Shown here one piece after another: positions 26,897 through 35,078 of a stretch of 64,000 nucleotides of DNA. This DNA comes from Phycisphaerales bacterium (GTDB lineage: Bacteria; Planctomycetota; Phycisphaerae; Phycisphaerales; UBA1924): positions 62,001 through 126,000 of the forward strand of contig JADLCM010000001.1 in the NCBI GenBank assembly GCA_020847175.1, written 5' to 3'. Position numbers and translations under genes: made by a program. Under the pieces are notes generated by a model. It ran no database searches. It was not told the DNA's origin and saw only the letters and a list, made by a program, of their open reading frames with translations. The stretch's first letter is position 1, and each line of letters starts with the position of its first letter.

Positions 26897-28021
26897 ATGG
26901 GCACACGACACAACTGGCAACTGAACCGTGACATGGCCTATCCGTACGAGGCCCCGCCTCCTCAGCGGCAGGTGGCGTACGTGTTTGACACGAACAAGTG
27001 CATTGCCTGCCAAACCTGCACAGTGGCGTGCAAGACGTGCTGGACGAGCGGCAAAGGACAGGAACACATCTTCTGGAACAACGTCGAGACCAAACCGTGG
27101 GGCGGGTACCCGATGGGTTGGGATCTCAATATCCTGAAGCAGAGCGACCCTGCCAAGTGGGATCGCGGTACGCTCACGAGCCTGACCATCTTCGAGACGG
27201 ACAAAGGGGCTCCGCCGCGCGGATATTCGCCGACGCCGCAGGACTACGCATCGCCCAATCTCGGCGAGGATGAGGTTATCGGGCTCGCCGACTTGGGGCA
27301 GTATTTCGGGGACACACACCCGATGTGGATGTTCTACCTCGCCCGGATCTGCAACCACTGCGATCACCCGGCGTGCGTGGCTGCATGCCCTCGCAAGGCA
27401 GTGTACAAGCGCGACGAAGACGGGATCGTCCTGATCGATCAGCAGCGTTGCCGCGGATACCAGGAGTGCGTGAAGGCGTGCCCCTACAAGAAGGTATTCT
27501 ACAACGTCATCAGCCGCGCCAGCGAGAAGTGCATCGGGTGCTTCCCGAGGGTCGAGCAGGGCGAGGTCGCCCTGTGTGTCGCCGGGTGCATCGGGAAGAT
27601 CCGGTTGCATGGGTTTCGGACGAGCCAGGGTGAGCCGCGCGAGGACAACCCGCTGGATTACATCATCCGAATCCGCAAACTCGCGCTCCCGCTTTACCCT
27701 CAGCACGGAACGGGCCCCAACGTGTTCTATATCCCGCCGTTGCATGTGCCCGACGGCTTTCTGGAGCAGTTGTTCGGCCCGGGCGTCGCCGAGGCCAAAG
27801 TCACATACCGGGACATCCCGAACGACCCCAAGCTGCTCGGCGCGATGATGCTCTTCGGTGCGAGCGAGCGCATTATCGATCGCTTCGACGTTGAGGGGGA
27901 TGTCGCGATCGGCTGGGATACGGAGGGCAGAGAGGTCGCTCGCGTGCCCTTCACCGAGCCGACGTATGTCCGCACGCACTATGACGAAAAGCATGCGGTA
28001 TACAGACACAACACGCCCTGA
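26897..28021 (+). CDS. nxrB: Nxr/Nar-like iron-sulfur beta subunit
   Basis: The 374-residue electron-transfer subunit carries four ferredoxin-type Cys groups. Group I is CIACQTCTVAC plus Cys45 (35, 38, 41, 45). Group II is CNHCDHPACVAAC (152, 155, 160, 164). Group III is CRGYQECVKAC (185, 191, 195), with Tyr188 where a fourth Cys would be, implying a 3Fe-4S cluster as at the Trp of NarH. Group IV lies in KCIGCFPRVE and LCVAGC (212, 215, 227, 231). It has no signal peptide and is expected to be exported with the Tat-tagged alpha subunit. The start at 26897 follows an AGGA box and lies 41 bp after nxrA; the longer upstream frame overlaps nxrA and was rejected. The next gene encodes the heme subunit. 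Confidence 0.9.
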   Translation: MGTRHNWQLNRDMAYPYEAPPPQRQVAYVFDTNKCIACQTCTVACKTCWTSGKGQEHIFWNNVETKPWGGYPMGWDLNILKQSDPAKWDRGTLTSLTIFETDKGAPPRGYSPTPQDYASPNLGEDEVIGLADLGQYFGDTHPMWMFYLARICNHCDHPACVAACPRKAVYKRDEDGIVLIDQQRCRGYQECVKACPYKKVFYNVISRASEKCIGCFPRVEQGEVALCVAGCIGKIRLHGFRTSQGEPREDNPLDYIIRIRKLALPLYPQHGTGPNVFYIPPLHVPDGFLEQLFGPGVAEAKVTYRDIPNDPKLLGAMMLFGASERIIDRFDVEGDVAIGWDTEGREVARVPFTEPTYVRTHYDEKHAVYRHNTP

Positions 28022-28042
28022 ATGCCATACAGGAACTCCGCC

Positions 28043-29149
28043 ATGAGCAACTCGCGCAGAGTGGGGCCGACGAGTATCTTGGGATTATTCGCCCTCTGGG
28101 TGAGCGCTTCCGTGATGGACGGATGCGGCAAATCCAACGACGCCTCGCCTTCCAAGACAACCGCGAAAGCGGCGCCGCAGCCCTCCGTCGCTCCGCGGAA
28201 AACCTCGGCGGCGACAGAGCCACCCGCTCAACCTCCTGCGCCGCAGGCCCCTCCCGCAGCGGCACCCTCGGAGCCCCCCGTGGCCAGCGACGTCACTCCA
28301 CCGGCGCCTGGCACGAAGCGTCGGCGTCGCGTGCCCTCCGATCCGGCACCCGCAGCCCCGCGGTTGATCGTCAAGCGGGTCGGGACCGTCCCAGTTGATC
28401 TCGGCCCCGGCGATGTGATCTGGTCTGCAGCGCCAGCACTTGACGTTCCCCTCCAGCCGCAGATCACCACCATGCCAACCCTGACGACGGCGACCGTGAC
28501 GTCCATCAGCGTGCAGGGCGTCACCGACGGCGCCCGCGTCGCATGGCGCTTTTCCTGGGCTGACGCGCATCCCGCAATGGAGACGGAAACAGGCCGGTTC
28601 TCAGATGCAGTGGGGATCCAGTTTCCGATGGCGCCCGATGCCCCCTACCTGATGGGCGGCCCCGGCTTGCCCGTGCGATCGATCTACTGGAAAGCTCTGT
28701 GGCAGCGGGATGTCGATGAAGGATTTGTTGACGTGACCACTCTGTATCCCAACGCGTGGAGCGACTTGTACTGGTTCGCCGAAGGCGGTGCGCCCGCCCG
28801 AGTGCCCGCATCATTCAAGGACGTGCGGTCTCGCCCTTGGTTCGTACCACTCAGTGCCGGCAACCCCGTCTCAGAACAACACCGGTCCACGCCGGTGGAG
28901 GAAATCACGGCGGAAGGCTTCGGATCCCTCACCCATGTTCCTGATGGTGTTGCGGACGGGCGCGGCGCATGGCAGGAGGGAGCATGGGGCGTCGTGATCC
29001 ACCGACCGATCACGAACGACGCCCTGTCCGGTCTGTTTGCACCGGGAAAGGCAAGCACATTCGCGGTCGCGGTTTGGGACGGCGACGCGGGGAACGCTGG
29101 CGGGCGCAAGCACCACTCCCTTTGGGTCGAGTACGAGGTGGAAAAGTGA
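28043..29149 (+). CDS. Heme-b-binding gamma subunit of a type II DMSO reductase (EbdC/NxrC-like), probable lipoprotein
   Basis: The 368-residue protein has a hydrophobic N-terminus ending SVMDGCGKS, a possible lipobox, then a Pro/Ala-rich linker to about residue 95. A C-terminal domain follows with the ethylbenzene-dehydrogenase-type heme-binding pattern: VAWRFSWADAH, DAVGIQFP, MGGPGLPVRSIYWKA and WGVVIHRPI. In EbdC the heme b iron is held by Met and Lys; the Met of MGGPG and a Lys near KASTFAVAVWDGD are the obvious candidates here. It would pass electrons between the beta subunit and a cytochrome or quinone pool. I chose ATG 28043 (AGGA upstream); ATG 28022, directly after the nxrB stop, is possible but lacks a site. 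Confidence 0.8.
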   Translation: MSNSRRVGPTSILGLFALWVSASVMDGCGKSNDASPSKTTAKAAPQPSVAPRKTSAATEPPAQPPAPQAPPAAAPSEPPVASDVTPPAPGTKRRRRVPSDPAPAAPRLIVKRVGTVPVDLGPGDVIWSAAPALDVPLQPQITTMPTLTTATVTSISVQGVTDGARVAWRFSWADAHPAMETETGRFSDAVGIQFPMAPDAPYLMGGPGLPVRSIYWKALWQRDVDEGFVDVTTLYPNAWSDLYWFAEGGAPARVPASFKDVRSRPWFVPLSAGNPVSEQHRSTPVEEITAEGFGSLTHVPDGVADGRGAWQEGAWGVVIHRPITNDALSGLFAPGKASTFAVAVWDGDAGNAGGRKHHSLWVEYEVEK

Positions 29150-29922
29150 CCCGCCCACCGCACATGGACTCGTCGCTCCTCGCGCACGCCGACCTGCTCA
29201 TGGTCGCAGCCGACTTGCTGCGCGATCCTCGTGAGGTTGAGTTACCCTCTCGCGACGAGATTGAGCAACTCATCCAGGCCGCCGATCTCGGCGAGCGTGC
29301 GGAGTGCCACCCATTGCTCGATGCAGTGTGCGTTGCCTCAGAGGCGGCCATCGCGGAACGATCGAACGAGTATCATCGCCTGTTCGAGGGCGCCGCCGCA
29401 TGCCCGATCAACGAGGCTGCGTACGTCCGGCGCGACAAAGGCTCGCTTCTCGCTGACATCAGCGGGTTCTACCTCGCGTTCGGCGTCAAGCCTTCGCCCG
29501 AGCGCGGGGAACGGCCCGACCATCTGCGCGCGGAGATCGAGTTTCTGGCGGTACTCCTCGTCTTGGCGGCCCAGGCACGCCAGCGAGGCGCCTCGGAAGA
29601 CGAGGGCGTCACGTTCGACGCACTCCGTTCGTTTGTGGAAGATCATCTCGGCGTTTGGCTCCCCTCGTTCTGCACGCGCCTGAGGGAGTCCTCATGCGGG
29701 GCGGGGTACCCCGCGGCAGCACGAGCTCTCAAGGGGGTTTTTGCCGCCATCGCCGCGTGTCATGGGCTCTGCGTGAGCGACGCCAATGCTGACATCCTTC
29801 CGGAGATGGATGCGGAGGAGCCCTCGTCGGACTGCGGCACGATACCGGGCGTATTGCCACTCTGCACGCTCACCATTGGCGGAGCGGACGAACCGTCGGA
29901 CGTGACGAAGGAGCCGTCATGA
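29146..29922 (+). CDS. TorD/NarJ-like molybdoenzyme chaperone
   Basis: The 258-residue, all-helical protein resembles the TorD/DmsD/NarJ redox-enzyme maturation chaperones, which hold the apo-catalytic subunit, assist cofactor insertion and proofread Tat export. Supporting blocks are NEYHRLFEGAAACPINEAAY (the EY-x-LF...P-Y pattern), ISGFYLAFGV, ERPDHLRAEIEFLAVLLVL (the conserved D-H-x-x-x-E-x-E-F) and SFVEDHLGVWLPSFCTRL. The context, directly after the heme subunit, strongly supports the role. The start is GTG 29146 overlapping the previous stop as GTGA with GGTGG upstream; ATG 29164 is an in-frame alternative. The C-terminal 50 residues are acidic and unlike the family. Confidence 0.85.
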   Translation: MTRPPHMDSSLLAHADLLMVAADLLRDPREVELPSRDEIEQLIQAADLGERAECHPLLDAVCVASEAAIAERSNEYHRLFEGAAACPINEAAYVRRDKGSLLADISGFYLAFGVKPSPERGERPDHLRAEIEFLAVLLVLAAQARQRGASEDEGVTFDALRSFVEDHLGVWLPSFCTRLRESSCGAGYPAAARALKGVFAAIAACHGLCVSDANADILPEMDAEEPSSDCGTIPGVLPLCTLTIGGADEPSDVTKEPS

Positions 29923-29979
29923 GCCGCGCTGCGGTAGCCGCGCGGCCCCGCGAGGAATGCCGAGCATTGGCGGGCACGG

Positions 29980-30279
29980 TTGGAACCGTCGCGGTCAGGC
30001 ACCCTGACGACGGGATGCCCCCAGAACGCGGTCGTCCGCGCGGTCAACGGGGCAGACCTCTCAGAGACCGCAAGGCTCCCTGTTGCCCGCTCGAGAGTCT
30101 GCGTCCGCGCGGGCCTGGTGTGCGGGCATCCCAGTTACGTCAGGCGAACCATGGGGCTCGGAGTTCGCTTTCTTGAGATCGATCTGGCAATCTTCCCGAG
30201 GACGAACATGATGGAGTTGTCTCGCACCATCGCCGCCCGGGATTGCGCCCGGATGCCGTTCCGACGAGGAGTCAACTGA
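29980..30279 (+). CDS. Small unknown ORF between chaperone and moaA; frame uncertain
   Basis: This stretch of about 360 bp is probably coding, but I cannot settle the frame. A frame starting ATG 29919 overlaps the chaperone stop as ATGA and reads plausibly for about 33 codons, then becomes Arg/Pro-rich and stops at 30176. The frame given here (TTG 29980, open from 29938) reads well in its second half (RTMGLGVRFLEIDLAIFP, MMELSRTIAARDCARM) and ends two bases before moaA. A single frameshift near 30005-30020 would join the two good halves into one protein of about 119 residues. That would be a sequencing error, a real mutation or programmed. No family is recognised. Confidence 0.35.
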   Translation: MEPSRSGTLTTGCPQNAVVRAVNGADLSETARLPVARSRVCVRAGLVCGHPSYVRRTMGLGVRFLEIDLAIFPRTNMMELSRTIAARDCARMPFRRGVN

Positions 30280-30280
30280 C

Positions 30281-31423
30281 GTGCAGGCAGACCCCCCAGC
30301 ACGAAGCCTCGCCCCACCCGGGCCGGACGTGCGAGTTGCCTTGCCGCTGCTGTCTCGCAGTCACACAACCTGGGCAGACAGCCCGTGCCTTCCTCCCACC
30401 GCCCCTGCCTACATTCGCGACGCCCGCCGACTGATCGACGCGCATGGACGGACCATTCGTGACCTGCGCATCAGCGTCACCGACCGCTGCAACTTCCGCT
30501 GCGTCTACTGCATGGAGCCCGACGTGAAGTTCGCGCGGCGTGAGGATCTGCTCACTCCCGACGAGATCGTGCGAATCTCGCGCATTGCCGAATCTCTCGG
30601 AATCCGTAAGGTCCGGCTGACGGGTGGGGAGCCGACGCTGCACCCGGAGCTCACCCGCATCATCGGCGGCATCCGCAGCGAAGCCGGTGTCGAACTCGCG
30701 TTGATCACCAATGGCTCGCGACTGACTCGAGCATCGCTTCGCGAGTGGAGAATCGCCGGACTCGCACGGGTCACGATCAGCATTGACACACTCCGACCTG
30801 AGCGTTTCGCCGCCATCACACGCTCCAACGGTCGAGTCGATGATGTGCTGGCGGGTGCCGATGCGTGCCTCACCGAGGGCTTGGCCCCGCTCAAGCTCAA
30901 TGCCGTGCTTGTACGGCACGTGAATGACGACGAGGCAGCCGACCTGGCTTCCCTCGCCCCGCAACTGGGTGTGGCCATGCGGTTCATCGAGTACATGCCT
31001 CTCGATTCAGGCCGCGCGTGGGATGTACGCAAGTGGGTGAGCGCCGCCGAAACAAAGTCGGCAATCGAGCGTCGCTTCCGGCTGGTCTCGGCGGATGATG
31101 ATGACCCCGCATCCACGTCGCGCACCTTCCGCTTTGCCCACCTCCCCACCGACTCGCCGGCTCGCGTCGGGTTCATCGCTCCGGTAAGCAACCCATTCTG
31201 CGGCGCGTGCAGCCGCCTTCGCGTGACCGCGGACGGCAAGGTCCGCCCGTGCCTCTTCAGCACGACCGAGTGGGACATGCGTACGCTCCTGCGCAATGGC
31301 GCTGCCGACCGCTTCATCGCCGATTTCCTGATCGACGCCGTGTGGTCCAAGCAGTCTGGTCACAACATTGCGACCCCAGCCTTTGCTCGGCCCATGCGCC
31401 CGATGTCTGCCATCGGTGGTTGA
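30281..31423 (+). CDS. moaA: GTP 3',8-cyclase MoaA (molybdenum cofactor biosynthesis)
   Basis: MoaA converts GTP to 3',8-cyclo-GTP, the first step of molybdopterin synthesis. The radical-SAM cluster motif is CNFRCVYCMEP (Cys70, Cys74, Cys77), preceded by DLRISVTDRC. The second 4Fe-4S site lies in NPFCGACSRLRVTADGK, with the third Cys in VRPCLF. The chain ends SAIGG, the essential Gly-Gly tail. RKVRLTGGEPTLHPEL matches the SAM-binding GGEP region. The 40-residue N-terminal extension is unusual. Start GTG 30281 is set by GAGGAG nine bases upstream. Its place at the end of the Nxr-like operon suggests that cofactor supply is co-induced with the enzyme. Confidence 0.95.
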   Translation: MQADPPARSLAPPGPDVRVALPLLSRSHTTWADSPCLPPTAPAYIRDARRLIDAHGRTIRDLRISVTDRCNFRCVYCMEPDVKFARREDLLTPDEIVRISRIAESLGIRKVRLTGGEPTLHPELTRIIGGIRSEAGVELALITNGSRLTRASLREWRIAGLARVTISIDTLRPERFAAITRSNGRVDDVLAGADACLTEGLAPLKLNAVLVRHVNDDEAADLASLAPQLGVAMRFIEYMPLDSGRAWDVRKWVSAAETKSAIERRFRLVSADDDDPASTSRTFRFAHLPTDSPARVGFIAPVSNPFCGACSRLRVTADGKVRPCLFSTTEWDMRTLLRNGAADRFIADFLIDAVWSKQSGHNIATPAFARPMRPMSAIGG

Positions 31424-31600
31424 GCAGTGGTTCCTCCGCTCCCCCGTTCGGCGCCGGGTCCCCTGCCCTTGCGCCCTGCCGCGCGGAACCAAGGCGTGCA
31501 CTGACCGACCACCTCGGCACCCCCGGGTGCGACGAGCCGCCCAGCGCATCGGCCTACCATGCCTGCGGGCGGTCGTGTCCGTCTCGTGCGAGGACAATTC

Positions 31601-32356
31601 ATGGCGACCAAGCTCTGCGCGACCCCCGGCGAAGCCCTGCGTGACCTGCGCGAGCGCGGCATCATCTTCGACGGCTGCACCGTGATGGTCGGGGGGTTCG
31701 GGCTCTGCGGTATCCCCGAGCAGCTCATCGTCGCCCTTCGCGACACCGGGGTCTCGGGACTGACCTGCATCAGCAACAATGCCGGGGTCGATGACTGGGG
31801 GCTCGGCCTGCTGCTGCAGACCCGCCAGATCCGCAAGATGATCTCCTCGTACGTCGGTGAGAACGCCACCTTCGAGAAGCAGTACCTCGGAGGCGAGCTT
31901 GAGATCGAGTTCAACCCGCAGGGCACGCTTGCCGAGCGCATCCGTGCGGGGGGCGCGGGCATCCCGGCCTTCTACACCGCAACCGGCGTGGGCACGCAGG
32001 TGGCCGAAGGCAAGCCCCACGCTCGATTCCTGCCCCCGCTCGGGAAGGCAGGTGTGAACCGCGACGCATTCCAGGAACGCGACTACGTGCTCGAAACCGG
32101 GCTCTTTGCCGACCTTGCCCTCGTGAAAGCCGACACCGCCGACACGTTCGGCAACCTCGTGTACCGGCGCACCGCCCGCAACTTCAACCCGATGATGGCC
32201 ACCGCCGCGGCCTTTGTCGTCGCCGAGGCCGACCACGTGGTCAACGCCGGCGAGATCGACCCCGACCGCATCCACACCCCGGGGAGTTTTGTCGACCGGG
32301 TCGTCAAGACGGCAAGCGTCAAGCGCATCGAGCAACGCACCACCCGCAAGGCCTGA
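31601..32356 (+). CDS. CoA-transferase subunit A (3-oxoacid CoA-transferase type)
   Basis: The 251-residue protein matches the A subunit of heteromeric 3-oxoacid/acetoacetate CoA-transferases: FDGCTVMVGGFGLCGIPEQL, then TCISNNAGVDDWGLGLLL, and GAGIPAFYTATGVGT. The A subunit binds CoA; the catalytic Glu is on the B subunit, which is normally encoded immediately downstream. Here the next gene is birA, so the partner is missing from this locus. The start at 31601 has a clear GAGGA box six bases upstream; the ORF opening at 31559 is an extension without a site. It may pair with a B subunit elsewhere, which the sequence cannot show. Confidence 0.9.
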   Translation: MATKLCATPGEALRDLRERGIIFDGCTVMVGGFGLCGIPEQLIVALRDTGVSGLTCISNNAGVDDWGLGLLLQTRQIRKMISSYVGENATFEKQYLGGELEIEFNPQGTLAERIRAGGAGIPAFYTATGVGTQVAEGKPHARFLPPLGKAGVNRDAFQERDYVLETGLFADLALVKADTADTFGNLVYRRTARNFNPMMATAAAFVVAEADHVVNAGEIDPDRIHTPGSFVDRVVKTASVKRIEQRTTRKA

Positions 32357-32464
32357 CCCGCCCGATAACTCAGCGCGGCGCGCGGCGGATGCCGTCACGC
32401 CGCACGCACGTCGGAGTGCTCGGCCGGGAGGGGATCGGACTCGCGTCCGGGCATGCGAATCGAG

Positions 32465-32470
32465 TACGGT
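32465..32470 (+). promoter_or_regulatory. -10-like TACGGT, leaderless start of birA
   Basis: TACGGT lies exactly five bases before ATG 32476 and no Shine-Dalgarno sequence intervenes. No -35 hexamer is obvious. Confidence 0.4.
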
Positions 32471-32475
32471 GGCGC

Positions 32476-33258
32476 ATGAACCTTGGCGATCTGCGGCAAC
32501 GCCTGCAAACGACTCGGATGGGGCGCACGGTTACAGCGCTGGACGAAACCACCTCGACGCGAGACGTCGCCCGCGAGCGGCTGGCCCAGGGCGCGCTCAG
32601 AACGGGCGAGGTAATCATCGCGGACCGCCAGACTGCGGGACGGGGCACGCCGGGCAGGACGTTTGTCTCGAACACGCCCGACGGCGTATGGATGACGCTG
32701 GCCCTCGCCGGCCCGCCTGCGCCGGGCGTCACCCTGCGGGCGGGCGCGGCCCTTGTGGATGTCCTGCGCGAGGATTTCGGCCTTGACGCCCACCTCAAGT
32801 GGCCCAACGACGTGCTCATCGGCAGGCTCAAGATCGCGGGCTTGCTCGCGGAGGGAGTGTCGCACGCCAGCACGCCCTGGTGTCTCCTCAGCGCCGGGAT
32901 CAACGTGCTGCAGCGCTCCTTCGCGGGCACTCCCCTCGATGGAGTGGCGTGCTCAATGCGTTCGGCCGGGGCCGGCGCGTCACGCGAAGCGGTGCTGGCG
33001 GCATTGCTCAATCGGCTTGAACCGGCGCTCGCGTCAGGCGAGCCGCTGCCCGGGGTCTTCGGAGCGCGCTCCCGCATGATCGGGTGCCGCGTGCGCGTAG
33101 TCGAAGATGGGGTCGAGCGCTCGGTGGACATCACCGGCCTCGATTCGACGGGGGCCCTGCTGGCTTGCGGTGAGGCTGGCCCGGAGCGCTGGGTGAGCAG
33201 CAGTTCTCGGGACATCCGCGCCGAGGACTTCAGGCCCGGAACCCAGCCCACGGCGTAG
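32476..33258 (+). CDS. birA: Biotin-[acetyl-CoA-carboxylase] ligase
   Basis: The 260-residue enzyme activates biotin with ATP and transfers it to the biotin carboxyl carrier protein. Key blocks are VTALDETTSTRDVARE, the nucleotide/biotin loop DRQTAGRGTPGRTF (usual GRGRxGR, here GRGTPGR), and LKWPNDVLIGRLKIAGLLAE. It lacks the N-terminal DNA-binding domain of repressor-type BirA, so it is a group I ligase. A C-terminal SH3-like domain covers about residues 205-255. I chose ATG 32476 because the family starts there, and a -10-like hexamer sits directly in front. In the loop Thr-Pro replaces the second Arg-x pair, a modest variation. Confidence 0.92.
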   Translation: MNLGDLRQRLQTTRMGRTVTALDETTSTRDVARERLAQGALRTGEVIIADRQTAGRGTPGRTFVSNTPDGVWMTLALAGPPAPGVTLRAGAALVDVLREDFGLDAHLKWPNDVLIGRLKIAGLLAEGVSHASTPWCLLSAGINVLQRSFAGTPLDGVACSMRSAGAGASREAVLAALLNRLEPALASGEPLPGVFGARSRMIGCRVRVVEDGVERSVDITGLDSTGALLACGEAGPERWVSSSSRDIRAEDFRPGTQPTA

Positions 33259-33367
33259 CCAACCACCCGGCGCGCGCCAGACGCACTGACCGACGCCTCG
33301 CCGCGAGCCAGCGCACGGCGTCCGCGCGTGGCCTGCCCGTCGCTCCGGTCAGGCATGTCGCGCCGCA

Positions 33368-33646
33368 TCACCCCGTGCGCGTCATCACGCGGTCGAGGTC
33401 CGGGTCCCACCGGCGGGCCTGGCTGGCATCGAAGCGGGCCGGCAGGTCTGGCCGCCCGGCGAGGCGCTGCACCAGGCGCTCAACCACGACGCTCGGGGGC
33501 AAGCACCCGCCGGACCAGTGGTCGTGGTCGACCCACGCGAGCGTCACGAGGTGCGTGCTGACGCCCCCCCCTGCGCGGGTGACGGTGACGTCGTACTCCC
33601 ACCCTCTGGGGGTCTCGCGCTCGTGATTGACCTGGACCTCGGGCAT
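33368..33646 (-). CDS. Small conserved-looking protein of unknown function
   Basis: The 92-residue protein begins MPEVQVNHERETPRGWEYDV and has regular beta-strand-like segments (TRAGGGVSTHLVTLAWVDHD, HWSGGCLPPSVVVERLVQRL), then a short Arg/Asp-rich tail. Codon usage is normal and an AAGGA box lies just upstream of ATG 33646, so I regard it as a genuine gene. The long minus-strand frame running up to 35068 is a shadow of the FtsX-type gene and is not part of it. No signal peptide or membrane segment is present. I do not recognise a named family. Confidence 0.7.
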   Translation of the reverse strand: MPEVQVNHERETPRGWEYDVTVTRAGGGVSTHLVTLAWVDHDHWSGGCLPPSVVVERLVQRLAGRPDLPARFDASQARRWDPDLDRVMTRTG

Positions 33647-33748
33647 AGTTCCTTCATCGGTTGGGCGGGGTGCGACGGCAAGCGAACTCGCCGGTAGGAT
33701 GGGAATACTGGGCTGGAGCGGCGAGGGCGGCCGCGCGGGGAGGCTTGC

Positions 33749-35074
33749 GTGCTGATCGAGACTGTCAGGATGGGACTGCGGAACTTGGCGCTGCACGGGC
33801 TTCGTTCGGCCCTGACCGCCCTGGGCATCGTGCTCGGGGTGGCCGCGGTAATCATGATGGTCTCGATCAACGAAGGCAAGATGCGGGCGACGCTGGGCGA
33901 CATCGAGAGGCTTGGGGCTCGGAACATCATCATCCGCTCGCAGCCGCCGGCAAATGAGGTTCAGCAGCAGTCCGGGAAGGAGACTTCGTTCGTCAACAAG
34001 TACGGCATCACGCGGGACGACGTGACTGCTTTGACTGCGGTGTTTCCCGAGGCCGAGGCGATTGTGCCGGTCAAGGAGGTCGGGGCGCAGGTGCTCAACC
34101 GCGACCGGGCGCGCACGAGCCAGGCCTACGGCACGACACCCAAACTCCTCGACCTGGCGAAACTTCGCGTGGCGCGCGGGCGCTACCTCGTCGAGAGCGA
34201 CCTTGAAGAGCGCGCAAACGTCGCCGTTCTGGGCGCGGAGGTGGCGCGCCTGCTGTACCCGAACGAAGATCCTCTGGAGTGCGAAGTGCGCATCGACGGC
34301 ACCTCGTTCCGCGTGGTCGGCGTGCTCGCCCCGGTCGGAATCAGCGGCGGGGCGGGTGGCGCGCTCATCGGGCGCGATCTCAACCTCGATGTGCACATCC
34401 CCATCACCACGGCACGCGTGGTCTTCGATGACCTCATCGTCCGGCGCGACTCGGGGAACATCCAGGCTCGCGAAGTGCAGATCTCCGAGGTCTACATCGC
34501 CTCGCCGTCGCGTGAGCGAGTGCCGACCGACGCGGCCCTCGCCACACGGTTTCTTGAGCAGCGCCACCCGGGCATGAAGGATGTGACCATCGTGGTTCCT
34601 TACGAACTGCTGGCCAACGCCCAGCGCGAGGCGCGCAACAGCACCCTTATCACGGTCACCGTCGCGGGCATTGCGCTGCTCGTGGGCGGCATCGGCATCA
34701 TGAACATCATGCTCGCCACCGTCACTGAGCGCATCCGCGAGATCGGGATTCGTCGCGCCGTCGGCGCCACGCGCCGGGCCATCTCGCTCCAGTTCCTGAT
34801 CGAGACGACCGTGCTCAGCGCCCTCGGCGGAATCGTCGGCGTTCTGCTCGGCGTCGGCGCGAGTGTGGCGGCGCGACCCTTCGTCCGCTGGCTGCCCAAC
34901 GCGCCGTTCGTGGGGCACCTCTTCAGCGAGAGCGGCGAACTGCACACCGCGCTCTCGTTCTGGCCGATCGGCGTTTCGTTCTCGGTGGCCCTCGCGACCG
35001 GCCTCGTCTTCGGGATCTACCCCGCACTTCGCGCCGCCAAGCAGGACCCCATCGTCGCCCTTCGGCACGATTGA
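33749..35074 (+). CDS. MacB-type ABC transporter permease (FtsX family)
   Basis: The 441-residue membrane protein has the MacB/FtsX topology. One N-terminal helix (LRSALTALGIVLGVAAVIMM) is followed by a large periplasmic domain (about 45-300). Three C-terminal helices follow, with the conserved GGIGIMNIMLATVTERIREI and RAVGATRRAISLQFLIE blocks, and the chain ends in the PALRAAKQDPIVALR box. Such permeases use an ATPase for mechanotransmission or lipoprotein/peptide efflux. No ATPase or membrane-fusion gene is adjacent, so the partner is encoded elsewhere or the gene has been separated. Start GTG 33749 is preceded by GGGGAGG five to six bases upstream. Confidence 0.92.
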   Translation: MLIETVRMGLRNLALHGLRSALTALGIVLGVAAVIMMVSINEGKMRATLGDIERLGARNIIIRSQPPANEVQQQSGKETSFVNKYGITRDDVTALTAVFPEAEAIVPVKEVGAQVLNRDRARTSQAYGTTPKLLDLAKLRVARGRYLVESDLEERANVAVLGAEVARLLYPNEDPLECEVRIDGTSFRVVGVLAPVGISGGAGGALIGRDLNLDVHIPITTARVVFDDLIVRRDSGNIQAREVQISEVYIASPSRERVPTDAALATRFLEQRHPGMKDVTIVVPYELLANAQREARNSTLITVTVAGIALLVGGIGIMNIMLATVTERIREIGIRRAVGATRRAISLQFLIETTVLSALGGIVGVLLGVGASVAARPFVRWLPNAPFVGHLFSESGELHTALSFWPIGVSFSVALATGLVFGIYPALRAAKQDPIVALRHD

Positions 35075-35078
35075 TCCG

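Noticed and set aside
33647..35068. N-terminal extension of the small gene at 33368
   Set aside because: It is antisense to the FtsX-type permease and lacks family features.
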